Positions 1 to 10,000 of a DNA stretch of 64,000 bases are shown in pieces (the stretch's first letter is position 1; each line of letters begins with the position of its first letter). Origin of the DNA: Trifolium pratense (Eukaryota; Streptophyta; Magnoliopsida; Fabales; Fabaceae). The stretch lies in NCBI RefSeq assembly GCF_020283565.1, contig NC_060060.1, positions 5,828,001 to 5,892,000 of the forward strand. Reading direction: 5' to 3'. Below the pieces are notes generated by a model. The model worked only from the letters and a program-made list of their open reading frames with translations. It made no database searches and had not been told where the DNA came from. Position numbers and translations under genes: made by a program.

Positions 1-258
1 AGTTGTGACAAGCACTCATAGGATAGCCACCAAAATTTGTTAGAAAAAGTTTTAGCAATTAATTGCAAAGTTCTATAGTTTTGGAACACGTTCACGTGAG
101 AAAGAGACCCCCACAATAGCTTTTGATGCAAAAGTGAATTGGGTTCGAAAGTGGAAATAATGTCCATTTTTCTTTAGTATCATCATATTCTCAAATTAAT
201 AATATGGTTTTCCATATGCATGAAGACAAAATTGGCCACCACTTTTTTAATATAATGT
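1..258. other. Intergenic, no gene seen
   Basis: AT-rich DNA with stop codons in all frames and no domain-bearing ORF. Nothing supports a gene; it precedes a SINE. Confidence 0.5.
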
Positions 259-442
259 AAATTATGCATAGATGTACTAATTGTTAGTTGATTTAGTGAT
301 GATTGGCGCTGAACTTGGTAGGGAGAACTACGATTCGATTCTCGCAACTGAGATAGAGAGGGGACTGAAATCACTTGATATCAGAACTGACCCGAATCAG
401 ATTAAACTGGTGGTGAAAAGAAAAAATAAAATAAAATTATGC
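259..442 (+). mobile_element. tRNA-derived SINE with 9-bp TSD
   Basis: The stretch around 300-350 holds a pol III box B-like sequence (CGATTCGATTCTCG) after a degenerate box A region, and the copy ends in an A-rich tail (about 415-433). The 9-mer AAATTATGC lies at 259-267 and again at 434-442, a likely target-site duplication, so the inserted body is about 268-433. The overall layout matches plant SINEs. Family assignment was not possible by eye. Confidence 0.55.
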
Positions 443-1003
443 CTCGATGTTGAATATTGACAAAACATTATTAAATATAAATATTATAAATAATTTCATT
501 TCATAAAAAAATATATATAAATAATGTCACTATATTTATTATATAATTTAATTTGAATTGAATTTTGCTGATTAATATTCAAAACAGATAGAAGATTTTG
601 TTTTTATGGGAATAAAAGAATTTCGTTTGACTTAAGTTCAATATCCAAAATTGTCTTACTTTACAAAGGACAATTTCTTCTTCAATTTCTTCATAGTTCC
701 TATGAATGGGATCCTAATGTATTGTATGAAAGCTATCTACTCGAAATCATTCTATAACAATTATTCTTTTTAAGTTTAAATATGTAATTATAACCTTTTT
801 TGGTTTTGATTCCTGTAAGTTCAGTTTCGAAAAAATTGATTTTGGTCCCTACTCCCTACTCTTTGCCATCTGTTAAAAAAAAAGGCCAAAACTAACCGAT
901 GTCACGTGGCTCAATCATTGCATGCCGCGTGGCATAGAACGATTGTTTTTAAATCTAAATTAAATAAAGTAATAAAATTTATGTATAATTATTTGTTTAG
1001 TAT
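443..1003. other. AT-rich intergenic with a possible MITE remnant
   Basis: No gene is visible. From about 800 to 950 the words TTTTGGTCCCT, GGCCAAAACTAACCG and CATGCCGCGTGG resemble the terminal half of the legume MITE type that starts with a 'TTTTTGGTCCCT' terminus, but no matching second terminus was found nearby, so it is at best a fragment. Confidence 0.35.
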
Positions 1004-1005
1004 TA

Positions 1006-1277
1006 CTCTCTCCATATCACAATATATGTTGCTTTGATACTATTACACATATTAAGAAATATAATTACTATTGTATATAAAAGAGTGATTATGTATTGAT
1101 TTACAAAATTGTCTTTTATTTATGGTATGAAAAAAATAAATTGAAGAGAGTGTAATAAATAGTTAAGGGTATAATAGGAAAAATAGCATTAAATGTTTCA
1201 TTGGTAATATAAAGCAACATATATTGTGGTACAAATTTTTTTTCCCCAAAGTGACATATATTGTGGTACGGAGGGAG
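1006..1277. mobile_element. Stowaway-type MITE (272 bp, TA duplication)
   Basis: The ends are inverted copies: the left reads CTCTCTCCATATCACAATAT and the right, reverse-complemented, CTCCCTCCGTACCACAATAT, followed by shared ATATG-rich sequence. TA dinucleotides flank both ends (1004-1005 and 1278-1279), as expected for Tc1/mariner-derived Stowaway elements. The interior has no coding capacity. Confidence 0.8.
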
Positions 1278-1288
1278 TATTATTTTAT

Positions 1289-1475
1289 GGAAAATGTTAA
1301 ATAGTGACCCAGGGGCACTAGTTAAGGATATCAAAAAGTAAATTTTATCTTGAAAATTGTGAATTCAATACTTTAAAGATGTAAAAAGTTATTATCTCTC
1401 ATCATTAATTTTATTTTTTCTTTCTTTTTTTAGTATGTTTAACTAGTGCTCTGGGGGCACTGTTTAGCATGACCC
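1289..1475. mobile_element. MULE-type MITE, copy 1 (187 bp, 9-bp TSD)
   Basis: The terminal inverted repeats are about 35 bp: the left contains AAATGTTAAATAGTG and GGGGCACTAGTTAAGGA; the right end reverse-complemented contains CATGCTAAACAGTGCCCCC. It is flanked by TTATTTTAT at 1280-1288 and 1476-1484. A 9-bp duplication points to the Mutator superfamily. Three relatives lie at 1485-1665, 2225-2399 and 61174-61346. Confidence 0.8.
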
Positions 1476-1484
1476 TTATTTTAT

Positions 1485-1665
1485 TGATTATGCTAACCGG
1501 TGTCCGGTGCTCCCGAAGCACTGGTTAATGAAACAAAAAAAGAAAGTTTAAAATTGAAAATAACACTTTTTAGATTTTTGAGAAGTTGATTGTACAAACT
1601 TCAATGTCATATTACTATATTTACTTCCTTAAACAGTATCTTGAGGACACTGTTTAACATTTTCT
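1485..1665. mobile_element. MULE-type MITE, copy 2, abutting copy 1
   Basis: This copy begins with ATGCTAACCGGTGTCC and ends with ACACTGTTTAACATTTTC, the same terminal consensus as copy 1. The 9-mer TTATTTTAT flanks it at 1476-1484 and 1666-1674, the first of these shared with copy 1. No coding capacity. Confidence 0.75.
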
Positions 1666-1674
1666 TTATTTTAT

Positions 1675-2215
1675 TAATAATAAAAAATTAGTAACTCTAT
1701 CCCTTTCCTTCGATTCTCATGGAAATCTACAACCTCTCTTCTTCCATTATCAAGCATATGTACACTGTTACACTATATTTGAATGTCAAAGAGATAGAGA
1801 AGAGAGAAATAAGATAGAAGATAGATAGAAGAGAAATTTGATAGGAATTTTATATGGTTTGGATAAATAGAAAAGTGAGAAGAAAGAAATTAATAAAAAT
1901 GAGAAAATAACAAATTTACCATTTTTTTACAAGAAAATAAACTAGTTGAATAAATGTATCGTTGTAAAATTGTTTATTTCACTTATTGTCACACAAATCT
2001 CTCCTAATATGGAGAGATTTATTTTTGGCAGTTACTAACCATTATATTTCTCGCTTTCCTTATTTCTCTCCTCATCCAAACTATAGAAATAACTATTTTT
2101 TTTTGCTATTTCTATCTTTCTTATTTCTCTCTTTTGTAAATCTACCTAAACAAACACAGTGTTAAAGAGAATAATTGCAAGTAATTATAGCATATGTACT
2201 CTCTCCATTCTTAAT
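1675..2215. other. Intergenic, no gene seen
   Basis: AT-rich with purine-rich tracts around 1795-1915 (AGAGAGAAATAAGA-like words). A degenerate mariner-like terminus (ACTCTCTCCATTCTTAATTATAAGCAA) begins near 2198 and is interrupted by the MITE at 2225; I found no convincing partner terminus. Confidence 0.4.
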
Positions 2216-2224
2216 TATAAGCAA

Positions 2225-2399
2225 GGGTCATGCTAACCGGTGCCCTCGGGGCACTGGTTAAGGAAACCAAAATTAGAAAGTTTTGAAAAGTAAATAACAC
2301 TTTTTAACCTTTCGAGAAGTTGACTGCACAAACTCCAATGCCAAATTACTATTTTTGCATCCTTAACTAGTGCCCCGGGGGCACTGTTTAGCATTTTAC
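2225..2399. mobile_element. MULE-type MITE, copy 3 (175 bp, 9-bp TSD)
   Basis: Termini are GGGTCATGCTAACCGGTGCC and, at the right, GGGGGCACTGTTTAGCATTT, as in copies 1 and 2. The perfect 9-bp duplication TATAAGCAA is at 2216-2224 and 2400-2408. The insertion splits a mariner-like terminus that starts near 2198. Confidence 0.85.
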
Positions 2400-2460
2400 T
2401 ATAAGCAAAAGTCAAATTTTCAGATTTATTAAATAACTGATAAGTTTCTTTATACAAATA

Positions 2461-4148
2461 CTCCCCCTGTCTCATTATATAAGAGCCAGTCAACTATATC
2501 ACTGGAATTAAGGAAGGTAGTCAATTCAATTAAAAATTTAAATTTTATCGTTAATTTATGTCATTGTTCCATTTTTACCCCTATACTTAACTTGAGACTC
2601 ATAACTAATTTGTCTGATACATTTTTCTTTGGGTAGCTCAATAGCCTTTCGTACTTTGATTAGTACACCACTTACTACACTTTCCTTGGAGAATGATAGA
2701 AATAAAACGGTGTAATAGGTAGCTTACTACACCTTCAAATTTTACTTAGCGTTTCATATCAAATTTCTTAGCGGTTAATAATTTGTTTACAATTTAATTA
2801 AACTTAAGTTTTCCTACTCATATTTGGCGCCCAAAAAACTGAGAATAAAAGGATAGAGAACCAAAGTTCATCGCATTCTTGAGAAGCCATGAAACCTCTT
2901 CTTAACTTTGATTTGAACCAAACTCCAAACAAAGATGATGTTCAGCCAGACTCAAACCAAACTCAAACTCGAACTCAAGTTGGTGCTCAGCTGGATGTTG
3001 AAGAGATTCTACTGTCAAGAGGTGATTTTAACATTGATTTAAACAAGCTCCAATGGGATCTTGATCAGCAAAAATGAGTGACTCTTCAACAACATTTGAT
3101 TGAACTTCATTCTCCTCGGCAGGCTTGTTCAGATCAAGATCTTTGGCTCTCTGCAATCTCCTTGAGTGATGTCCTCCATTGCAAAACTCTCTGCAGCCTC
3201 CTTCTTTGTTAAAGTAATGATAGTGTAGTTTTAAAGATGATGAGTGATGAATTTATAATGGAAAAAACAACCTGACGTATTCTACGGAGTAACACAAAAG
3301 ATGGAGTAGTAGCATTTCATTGGTTGAAGAGAGTGAGAGAGAGAAAATTCATTGATGGAGTAGTTTGCTTACACGAGAACCAGTATTGGAAAATGTGAGA
3401 GGGAAAGTATTTCATTGGTTAGACAAAAGTGAGAGACATAATTGCTCTAAACAAAAAAGTATGCGTACAAGTTACTACCTCAAAGGTTGACCGTTTTAGT
3501 GAAGTTCTGTCTAGGAACACGAGTTTCACCAATCTTCTTCTAAATTGCTCCAAATCCCTTAACTATGGCTCCTTGATCCTTGAAGCTCACATGCAAGATG
3601 AAACTCAATCTTAGGCTTGATTAAAAGGCACGAATTTGAGAAGGAATGGCAAGATTGGTTTGATGCTTACCTTCCTTGAAAGCCCAAGACTCAATGATTA
3701 CAAATCTACAATTATGTGAACTTTGTGTTGATCTTGGTTTGAATTTGCTAGATGATGATGATGCCGATATGAGAGATGAGAGCATAAGGATGAGATCAGG
3801 AGGGCAGAGAGAAAGAGATTGAAAATAAAGAGAGATGAAAGTGTGAGATGGTGAGAAAAGAGAGGGATCGTACGAGAGAGAGAGAAAAGAGAGAAGAGAG
3901 AGAAAAAAACTTCACAAATGAAAAAAATTTGGGAAAAGAGAAATATATATCCCACTGGGCCCAATGCATGTGTTCCACATAGCAGGCCATGTGTAAGCTT
4001 CTAGTTCTCAACATGTGGTTTGCTAAGGCTTCAATTAGGGGTATTTTGGTCCAAAAATAATTAATGCAAATGACAATTTAGAAAGAGGTCTTATATTTTG
4101 GGATAAGTAAAATTTTCAAAAGGGTCTTATACAATGAGACGGAGGGAG
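2461..4148. mobile_element. Mariner-like composite element (1.69 kb, TA flanks)
   Basis: The left terminus (CTCCCCCTGTCTCATTATAT) pairs with the reverse complement of the right terminus (CTCCCTCCGTCTCATTGTAT), and TA flanks both (2459-2460, 4149-4150). The interior holds two short plus-strand ORFs (2889-3077, 62 aa, acidic/Asn-Gln-rich; 3429-3614, 61 aa) with no transposase motif I can recognise, and a purine-rich GA tract around 3855-3905. It looks like a non-autonomous mariner-type element with unrelated internal DNA. It could instead be two independent Stowaway ends bracketing ordinary sequence. Confidence 0.5.
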
Positions 4149-4275
4149 TATGAACTAAAATTTCAAGTATTAAAGTTAGGGAATCATACGGATAAGTTTA
4201 TTTATACAAATATGAACTAAATTCAAAACAATGAAGTTGAAATGCCTAATCGGAGTCCGATATATAAATCACCAC

Positions 4276-4512
4276 CTATGAGTCCGAAACATCAATCACA
4301 GTTTCTGATTTAATCTCTACGCTCAAATTATGTCCCCAAACAATAACTTCACTAACAGATCCGGCCACCGGAGAATCACCTCTGATCTTTTTCATCAACC
4401 ACTTTTTGAATGACTTCAATATTTCTTTCATGACAACTTCGTAAATGCACGTTCCAAGGAATCCACCTCCTAGAATGTCGAGGAAATAGTACCAAATCTT
4501 CAGTAAAACATA
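4276..4512 (-). pseudogene. Possible remnant of a small gene (78 codons, no start)
   Basis: On the minus strand 78 codons are open, ending at a TAG at 4278-4276 and preceded by an in-frame stop, without an ATG at the expected start. The translation has an aromatic/hydrophobic stretch (ILGGGFLGT) and then a lysine-rich part (FKKWLMKKI). The plus strand of the same interval has a TATA-like GATATATAAATC (about 4258) and a 27-codon ORF from 4332, so the coding strand is uncertain. The local base composition is richer in GC than its surroundings, which is why it is listed. No family recognised. Confidence 0.2.
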
Positions 4513-4893
4513 TCATGTCGATGTGGTGGTTGTGGTGGTGGTGGGAGATCAGGGAAAGAGGTGGAAAATGATGAAAGGCAACATCATCAACTTCACCAAC
4601 TTCATCATTTTGGGGTTTGTGATGAACTAACGAACTTCAAACACTTAATGAAGGAAAATACATTATATTTATAGTGAAGTGTGAACCTTTTTTGTTGTTT
4701 ATAAAAAAACATAATAGGATAATATATCATATTTTCTCCCAATCTAATATTTAGTGAACGGATTAGTTTTGTTTTTTTTTTTTGGACAGTGGCTTGAATT
4801 CCACCTTTTATGTGAAAAAATTAAGTGTTCCTCGGCCCACTTTATGAGGACAAATATGCAAAATTCTTAAAATTGAAGAGGACAAATTAGGTA

Positions 4894-5193
4894 CTCCCTC
4901 CGTCCCAAATTATAAGGGAAAAAAGCCCATTTTTTTGTCCCAAATTATAAGAGAAAAATCATTTTCAAGAATGTTTTTTTCCTTATTTTCATAAAATTAA
5001 ATGCAAATTGCATTTAATTTCTTCTCTCTCTCATTTTCTCAATAAACAACAACCAATAAAAATTGTTTTTACATCTTTCCATGTAACTTATTCCAAGGAA
5101 AACCCACAAAAACATACTTCAAATTCTCATGTTTTACTTTTTCTTAATAAGTGTGATTTTTTTATTTTCCCTTATAATTTGGGACGGAGGGAG
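4894..5193. mobile_element. Stowaway-type MITE (300 bp, TA duplication)
   Basis: Nearly perfect terminal inverted repeats: the left is CTCCCTCCGTCCCAAATTAT and the right end reverse-complemented is identical over those 20 bases. TA flanks at 4892-4893 and 5194-5195. The first 60 bases hold a second copy of TCCCAAATTATAAG. The long plus-strand ORF across the right end is an accident of AT-rich DNA. Confidence 0.85.
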
Positions 5194-5195
5194 TA

Positions 5196-6396
5196 TATTG
5201 GTAGAAATTACTTTCGATATATTTTGTTAATGTTAGTAGATTTCTTTTTTACTAAACTTTCTTTTTTTATGCCTAAATTTTCTATAATCTTTTTATTGTT
5301 TCTATTTTTTTACTAAATTTTATATTTTTTTTTCCTATTTTTATGGATAGATTCATATTTTTTGTTTGCCTATTGTTAGGCATATTTTTATTAGAGTAAA
5401 ATTACAATGAAAGATATAAATTTTGGAATATTGTTAAAACTGATTAAGACAAATTAGTAAACTTAATAGTAATCAATTTTATTATATTAATTAATAAAAG
5501 AAGATTTTGTTTTAGTACTAGTAAAGTACTGGAAAGGGTTTAGCATGTTTGAATACTAGTAATTTTGTTTTATTAAACATAATTCTTCTTCAACTAAATT
5601 TAAATTTTAAATAAGCTTTGATAGCGTAGATATTAGAAAATTAAAATAAATAAAGCGTTGATTTTATTTTTTTATGCAAAAGATGTGTTGAAGAAACCTC
5701 AGCAAAACAGATCTATAGATAGATTAACATAAAAGAGAATACAAAAAATCATATTTATTATATGACATAATTTAAAAAGTCATATTTATTATATGAAGAA
5801 TTAGTTAGAATGAATTTGTGTAAATCATATTTAATACGTTCAAGTGAGAGAAAATGAATCATGTGTGATTTATTTAATGTTTAAAAATGAGTTTTATTTA
5901 TTTAATTTTAAGTTTAATGATATATTAATTTTTTTAATTAATATATCTTGTAACTTCAATGTGCGGAGTTCAAAAACCTTATATTATATTTAAATTTTAA
6001 TTCTCTATCAAGGGTATCTGTATTTGATATCTAAATTGAACATTGTAATGTTTGTTATGATCTAAATTAATTATTTACATTTTATTAATTAAATTAAAAA
6101 AATTTGAAGTCGAAGTTTATAATGAGTTTTTCTTTGTTGTTTCATGATTTTTGATCATTGCATATCATCAAATTATATGTCACATGTTAAATCACTATTT
6201 TTTTGGTCAAGTTTACATCACCATTTTTAAGTACAAAAATTTAATGGAGGTTTAAAAATTGAAAGATTTTAAAATAAGGGGACCTATTTCGTGAGTTAGT
6301 GAAAATAGGAATACCAAAATTGTAGTTTAGCCTAAATATTTTAAAATTTTTGCAAAAAAATATATAGCTAAATTTTTCATGAAACACTTCAAATAT
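5196..6396. other. AT-rich intergenic, no gene seen
   Basis: Long stretches of A/T with no supported ORF, RNA gene or terminal repeat pair. Confidence 0.5.
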
Positions 6397-6443
6397 TGTA
6401 TCAAAATGGCTTAATTGGTATTTGGTCCCTTAAATAATTTGTT

Positions 6444-6478
6444 TTTTTTTTTTGAAGAAGCTAAAATGATATATATAT
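6444..6478 (-). mobile_element. LINE 3' end, poly(A) side, truncated
   Basis: Poly(T) from 6442 is followed by GAAGAAGCTAAAATGATATA, the reverse complement of a typical plant L1-type LINE tail. With 18755-18883 it makes one 5'-truncated LINE copy of about 165 bp in minus orientation. The 17-mer CCCTTAAATAATTTGTT is at 6427-6443 and 18884-18900, the LINE target-site duplication. The Tat element later inserted into its ATATAT tract. Confidence 0.75.
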
Positions 6479-6960
6479 TGGACTGGGCAATGGGCTTAAG
6501 TGAATATCCGGTGAGCCCAATTAAAGTAAAAAGGACGATAAGCCCAAAATCAAGTAAACCCTAAAAAACCCAATAGGCGATTAGAGCTAGGGCGCGACCT
6601 GCATCTCTAGGGCAACGCCAAAAAGGGTGGACTCTGTGTTACTGAAAAAATCTTCTCCTTCCTTGTATCAACCGCTACCTTGAGAAGAAAGAAATAAACT
6701 TCTCGCAACTGCCATAGCTTGGAGACCAAGGTTCTCATCCCTATTTTCACGCCATACCACCGAAGAAGATGCTAAGGGCCGGATTTTTAGGAACCCTTGC
6801 TTGGAGAAGAAGACTAGAAGCTCTATAAATAGTTCCATATTCTCATTTTGTAAGAGGATCGAATTCTGACTTATTAAACTCCCAGGGTTGTTGGGATTGA
6901 ACTGAGTGTAATCACACCATTTGATCAATAATACAAACCCCTTTGTTTTTTACCAGAACA
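6479..6960 (+). repeat. 5' LTR (482 bp)
   Basis: Begins TGGACTGGG and ends CCAGAACA. It is the same length as, and by eye base-identical to, the 3' LTR at a constant offset of 11,789. Contains a TATA box at 6824-6832. The 86-aa minus-strand ORF in each LTR is not considered a gene. Confidence 0.95.
6824..6832 (+). promoter_or_regulatory. LTR TATA box
   Basis: TATAAATAG within CTCTATAAATAGTTCC, about 137 bp before the LTR end; the expected start of the retroelement transcript is about 30 bp downstream. The same box is in the 3' LTR at 18613-18621. Confidence 0.7.
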
Positions 6961-6963
6961 TTT

Positions 6964-6981
6964 TGGCGCCCACCGTGGGGC
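6964..6981 (+). promoter_or_regulatory. Primer-binding site
   Basis: TGGCGCCCACCGTGGGGC starts three bases after the 5' LTR, where a tRNA 3' end primes minus-strand DNA synthesis. It begins with the required TGG. I could not assign the tRNA with confidence. Confidence 0.8.
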
Positions 6982-7044
6982 TGCGGTAAAATCATTTGAT
7001 CCCAGCCTATCACAGCAACTAGACGAAAAATCAAACATCTTCAC

Positions 7045-10000
7045 ATGGCTGGAGAACACGAAAACCACGACAACTCTAACGTTAACACCCTGCAAGCCGC
7101 CGTCGTAGAGATTCGGCGCTTACAAACTCAAATTGCAGCCATCGAAGCCGAAAGAACTAATGAAAAAGAAAGAGCGAAATTGATTTTGGAGGAGGAGGAG
7201 GGAGAGGGCGTCATGGACGTACAACCCTTAGCACAACACTTGTGGGATGCCCAAGTAGTGGAAACAATCAAGGTTCCTCACCTTCCTACCTTCGACGGAA
7301 AGACGGATCCAAGGGAGCACTTGATGGCAATTGGGACACAAACTGCCATAATCAACGCTCCGGAGCATCTGAAATGTAAATTACTGGCCGGCACTTTCAA
7401 GGATGTCGCCCTGCGTTGGTACATGAACCTTCCAAGAAACTCAATCGAGAGTTATGCTGACTTTCATAAAAAATTCATTCACCAGTTCGCTGGATCGAAA
7501 CACGTGAAAGTCACATCAACCAGTCTTTTCTCCATCCGTCAAAACCACGGCGAGTCATTACGTAACTTCCTCGCCAGATTTAGCGAAGCCACCATCAAAG
7601 TCTCAAATCCAAATCAGGAGATGTTCGTGGCAGCCTTCCACAATGGGCTAAGAGCGGGACATTTCAACGAGTCCTTAGCCCAAAAGCCAGCCTCGTCAAT
7701 GCAAGAGGTGAACAAGAGGGCGGAGTGTTATATAAAGGGCGAAGAAAGTAACGCCGAGAAAAGGCAAAGAGATGTTAAGGAGAAGGAATACGTGGGCCGT
7801 GCCACTAGAGCGCCCGAACACCCACGACCAAAATCGGGAGGCCACCAAGGGGATCCATGGCAGAGGCACCATGGGAAGCCCTACCGCCAACCGCCCAGAA
7901 GAGAATTCAGGAATCATCCCGCCAATGAAGACCTCACGCCATTAAACGCCTCAAAGGTTTACGTTTTAAATGAGATTCTGGCCACTGGTTTGGCAAACCT
8001 CCCCCCAAGGAGAACCAGTAACATCCCCATGGGGCTGGACGATAACGCCTGGTGCGCATATCACAGGTGTAGAGGTCACTCCACGGAGAAATGCTTCCGC
8101 TTAAGAGATTTAATCGAAGAACTAATCAAAAGCGGACACCTTCGCAAATTTATTGACGACGCCGCCCAAGGGCGGGTTGTCGTGCCAAAAGTCCCCCGGC
8201 AGGAGCCACGAGACCCTCCTGGGCCAAGCAGAGAGCCTCCCAAGGGGAGAATCTCCGTGAATACAATAGCGGGAGGATTCTCAGGTGGGGGCGAATCAAG
8301 CTCAGCAAGAAAAAGGTATGTACGCCGAGCCATCTCGGAGACATACCTCGTAAGTCAGCCTCAGCCATTAGACGTACCAGACTTGGCATTCACGGCAAAG
8401 GATGGTTTGGAGGTAGCACCCCATGACGATGATCCTTTAGTGATACAAGTCCAAATTTTGAACTGTGATGTAAAAAGAGTACTGATAGATTCGGGAAGTT
8501 CAGCGGACATCATGTACTGGGAAGCTTTCAAGGCCATGCAATTAGCAGAAGAGCAATTGCAACCATACTCCGGAACCCTGGTTGGGTTCTCTGGCGAACA
8601 AGTGGACGTAATGGGTTACGCCTCTCTTCTTACCACGTTTGGAGAAGGCAGCAACGCCAAAACTATCAAGGTTCGATATCTGGTAGTTAAAACTCCTTTT
8701 ACCTCCTATAATATTATTATAGGAAGGCCCGCCTTTAACGCATTAGGGGCGGCCATGTCCACTTTATACTTAGCAATAAAATACCCCCTCGAGAATGGGG
8801 GAGTAGGAACAGTACGGGGCGATCAGATTCTCGCCAAGAAGTGCTACGAGTCCAGCTTAAAAATACGACACCGAACTTCCGGCGCAAGCGGGAAATTCGA
8901 AAGAAGACAAGCCGCAATTCCAGGCGGCATAAACATGATAGAGAGCGCAGATATGGATCCAAGGGAGGAATTCCAAGATCGAAGGGTAAGCCCTATAGAA
9001 GACCTAGAGCAGGTTCAAATTGGCGATTACCCTCACCAGACAACTAGCTTGGGAACAGCGTTGCCCAGCGAGGAGAGGAGACGAATCATCAAAATCTTGA
9101 AGGATAACGCTGACCTATTCGCATGGAAACCTTCAGACATGCCAGGGATTGACGAAGGGGTGATAACACATAAACTCTCAATATCACCCAGCACAAAACC
9201 AGTTTCCCAAAGAAAAAGGAAGGTGGGAGAAGAAAGGCGAGTCGCTATAGCAGAGGAAGTAGAGAAACTAAAGGAAGCAGGATTCATCGAAGAAATAAAA
9301 TATCCCTCATGGTTGGCAAATGTCGTCATGGTGAAAAAGGCCAACGGGAAGTGGAGAATGTGCGTGGACTTCACAGACTTAAACAAGGCGTGTCCCAAAG
9401 ACCCATATCCCCTACCTAACATAGACAGGTTAATTGATGGCGCCTCGGGGTGTAAGATGCTGAGTTTTATGGACGCCTACTCCGGATACAATCAAATAAA
9501 GATGAACCCCTCCGACGCCCGCCATACAGCCTTTATGTCGAATACCTGCAACTATTTTTACAACGTCATGCCTTTTGGACTGAAGAATGCGGGAGCAACA
9601 TACCAAAGGTTGATGGATAGGGTTTTTGCTGAGCAAATAGGGAAGAATTTAGAGGTATATATCGACGACATGGTAGTAAAAACTTCCGAGGGAAGTCGCC
9701 ATGATGATGATCTGTTGGACATCATGGGATCAGTAAGAAAGTACAACATGAGACTAAACCCAGCAAAGTGTTCCTTTGGGGTACAAGCCGGAAAATTCTT
9801 AGGGTTTATGCTCACCAGCAGAGGAATAGAGGCTAACCCCGAAAAATGCCAAGCCATCATAGACATGAGGAGCCCTACATCCGTGAAAGAGGTACAGACC
9901 TTGACAGGCAGAATAGCCGCACTATCCAGATTCCTATCATGTGCGGGCGAAAAGGGTTTCCACTTCTTCGCATCTCTTAGGAAAAATGAGAGATTTTCCT

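Noticed and set aside
2198..2224. A further Stowaway left end (ACTCTCTCCATTC)
   Set aside because: No partner end with TA found; the copy is probably decayed.
3698..4014. Two minus-strand ORFs of 72-88 aa rich in Ser/Leu/Phe
   Set aside because: Translation of the GA-rich tract on the opposite strand; no start context or domain.
6668..6928. An 86-aa minus-strand ORF in each LTR (also 18457-18717)
   Set aside because: Identical only because the LTRs are identical; it overlaps the LTR promoter and has no known domain.
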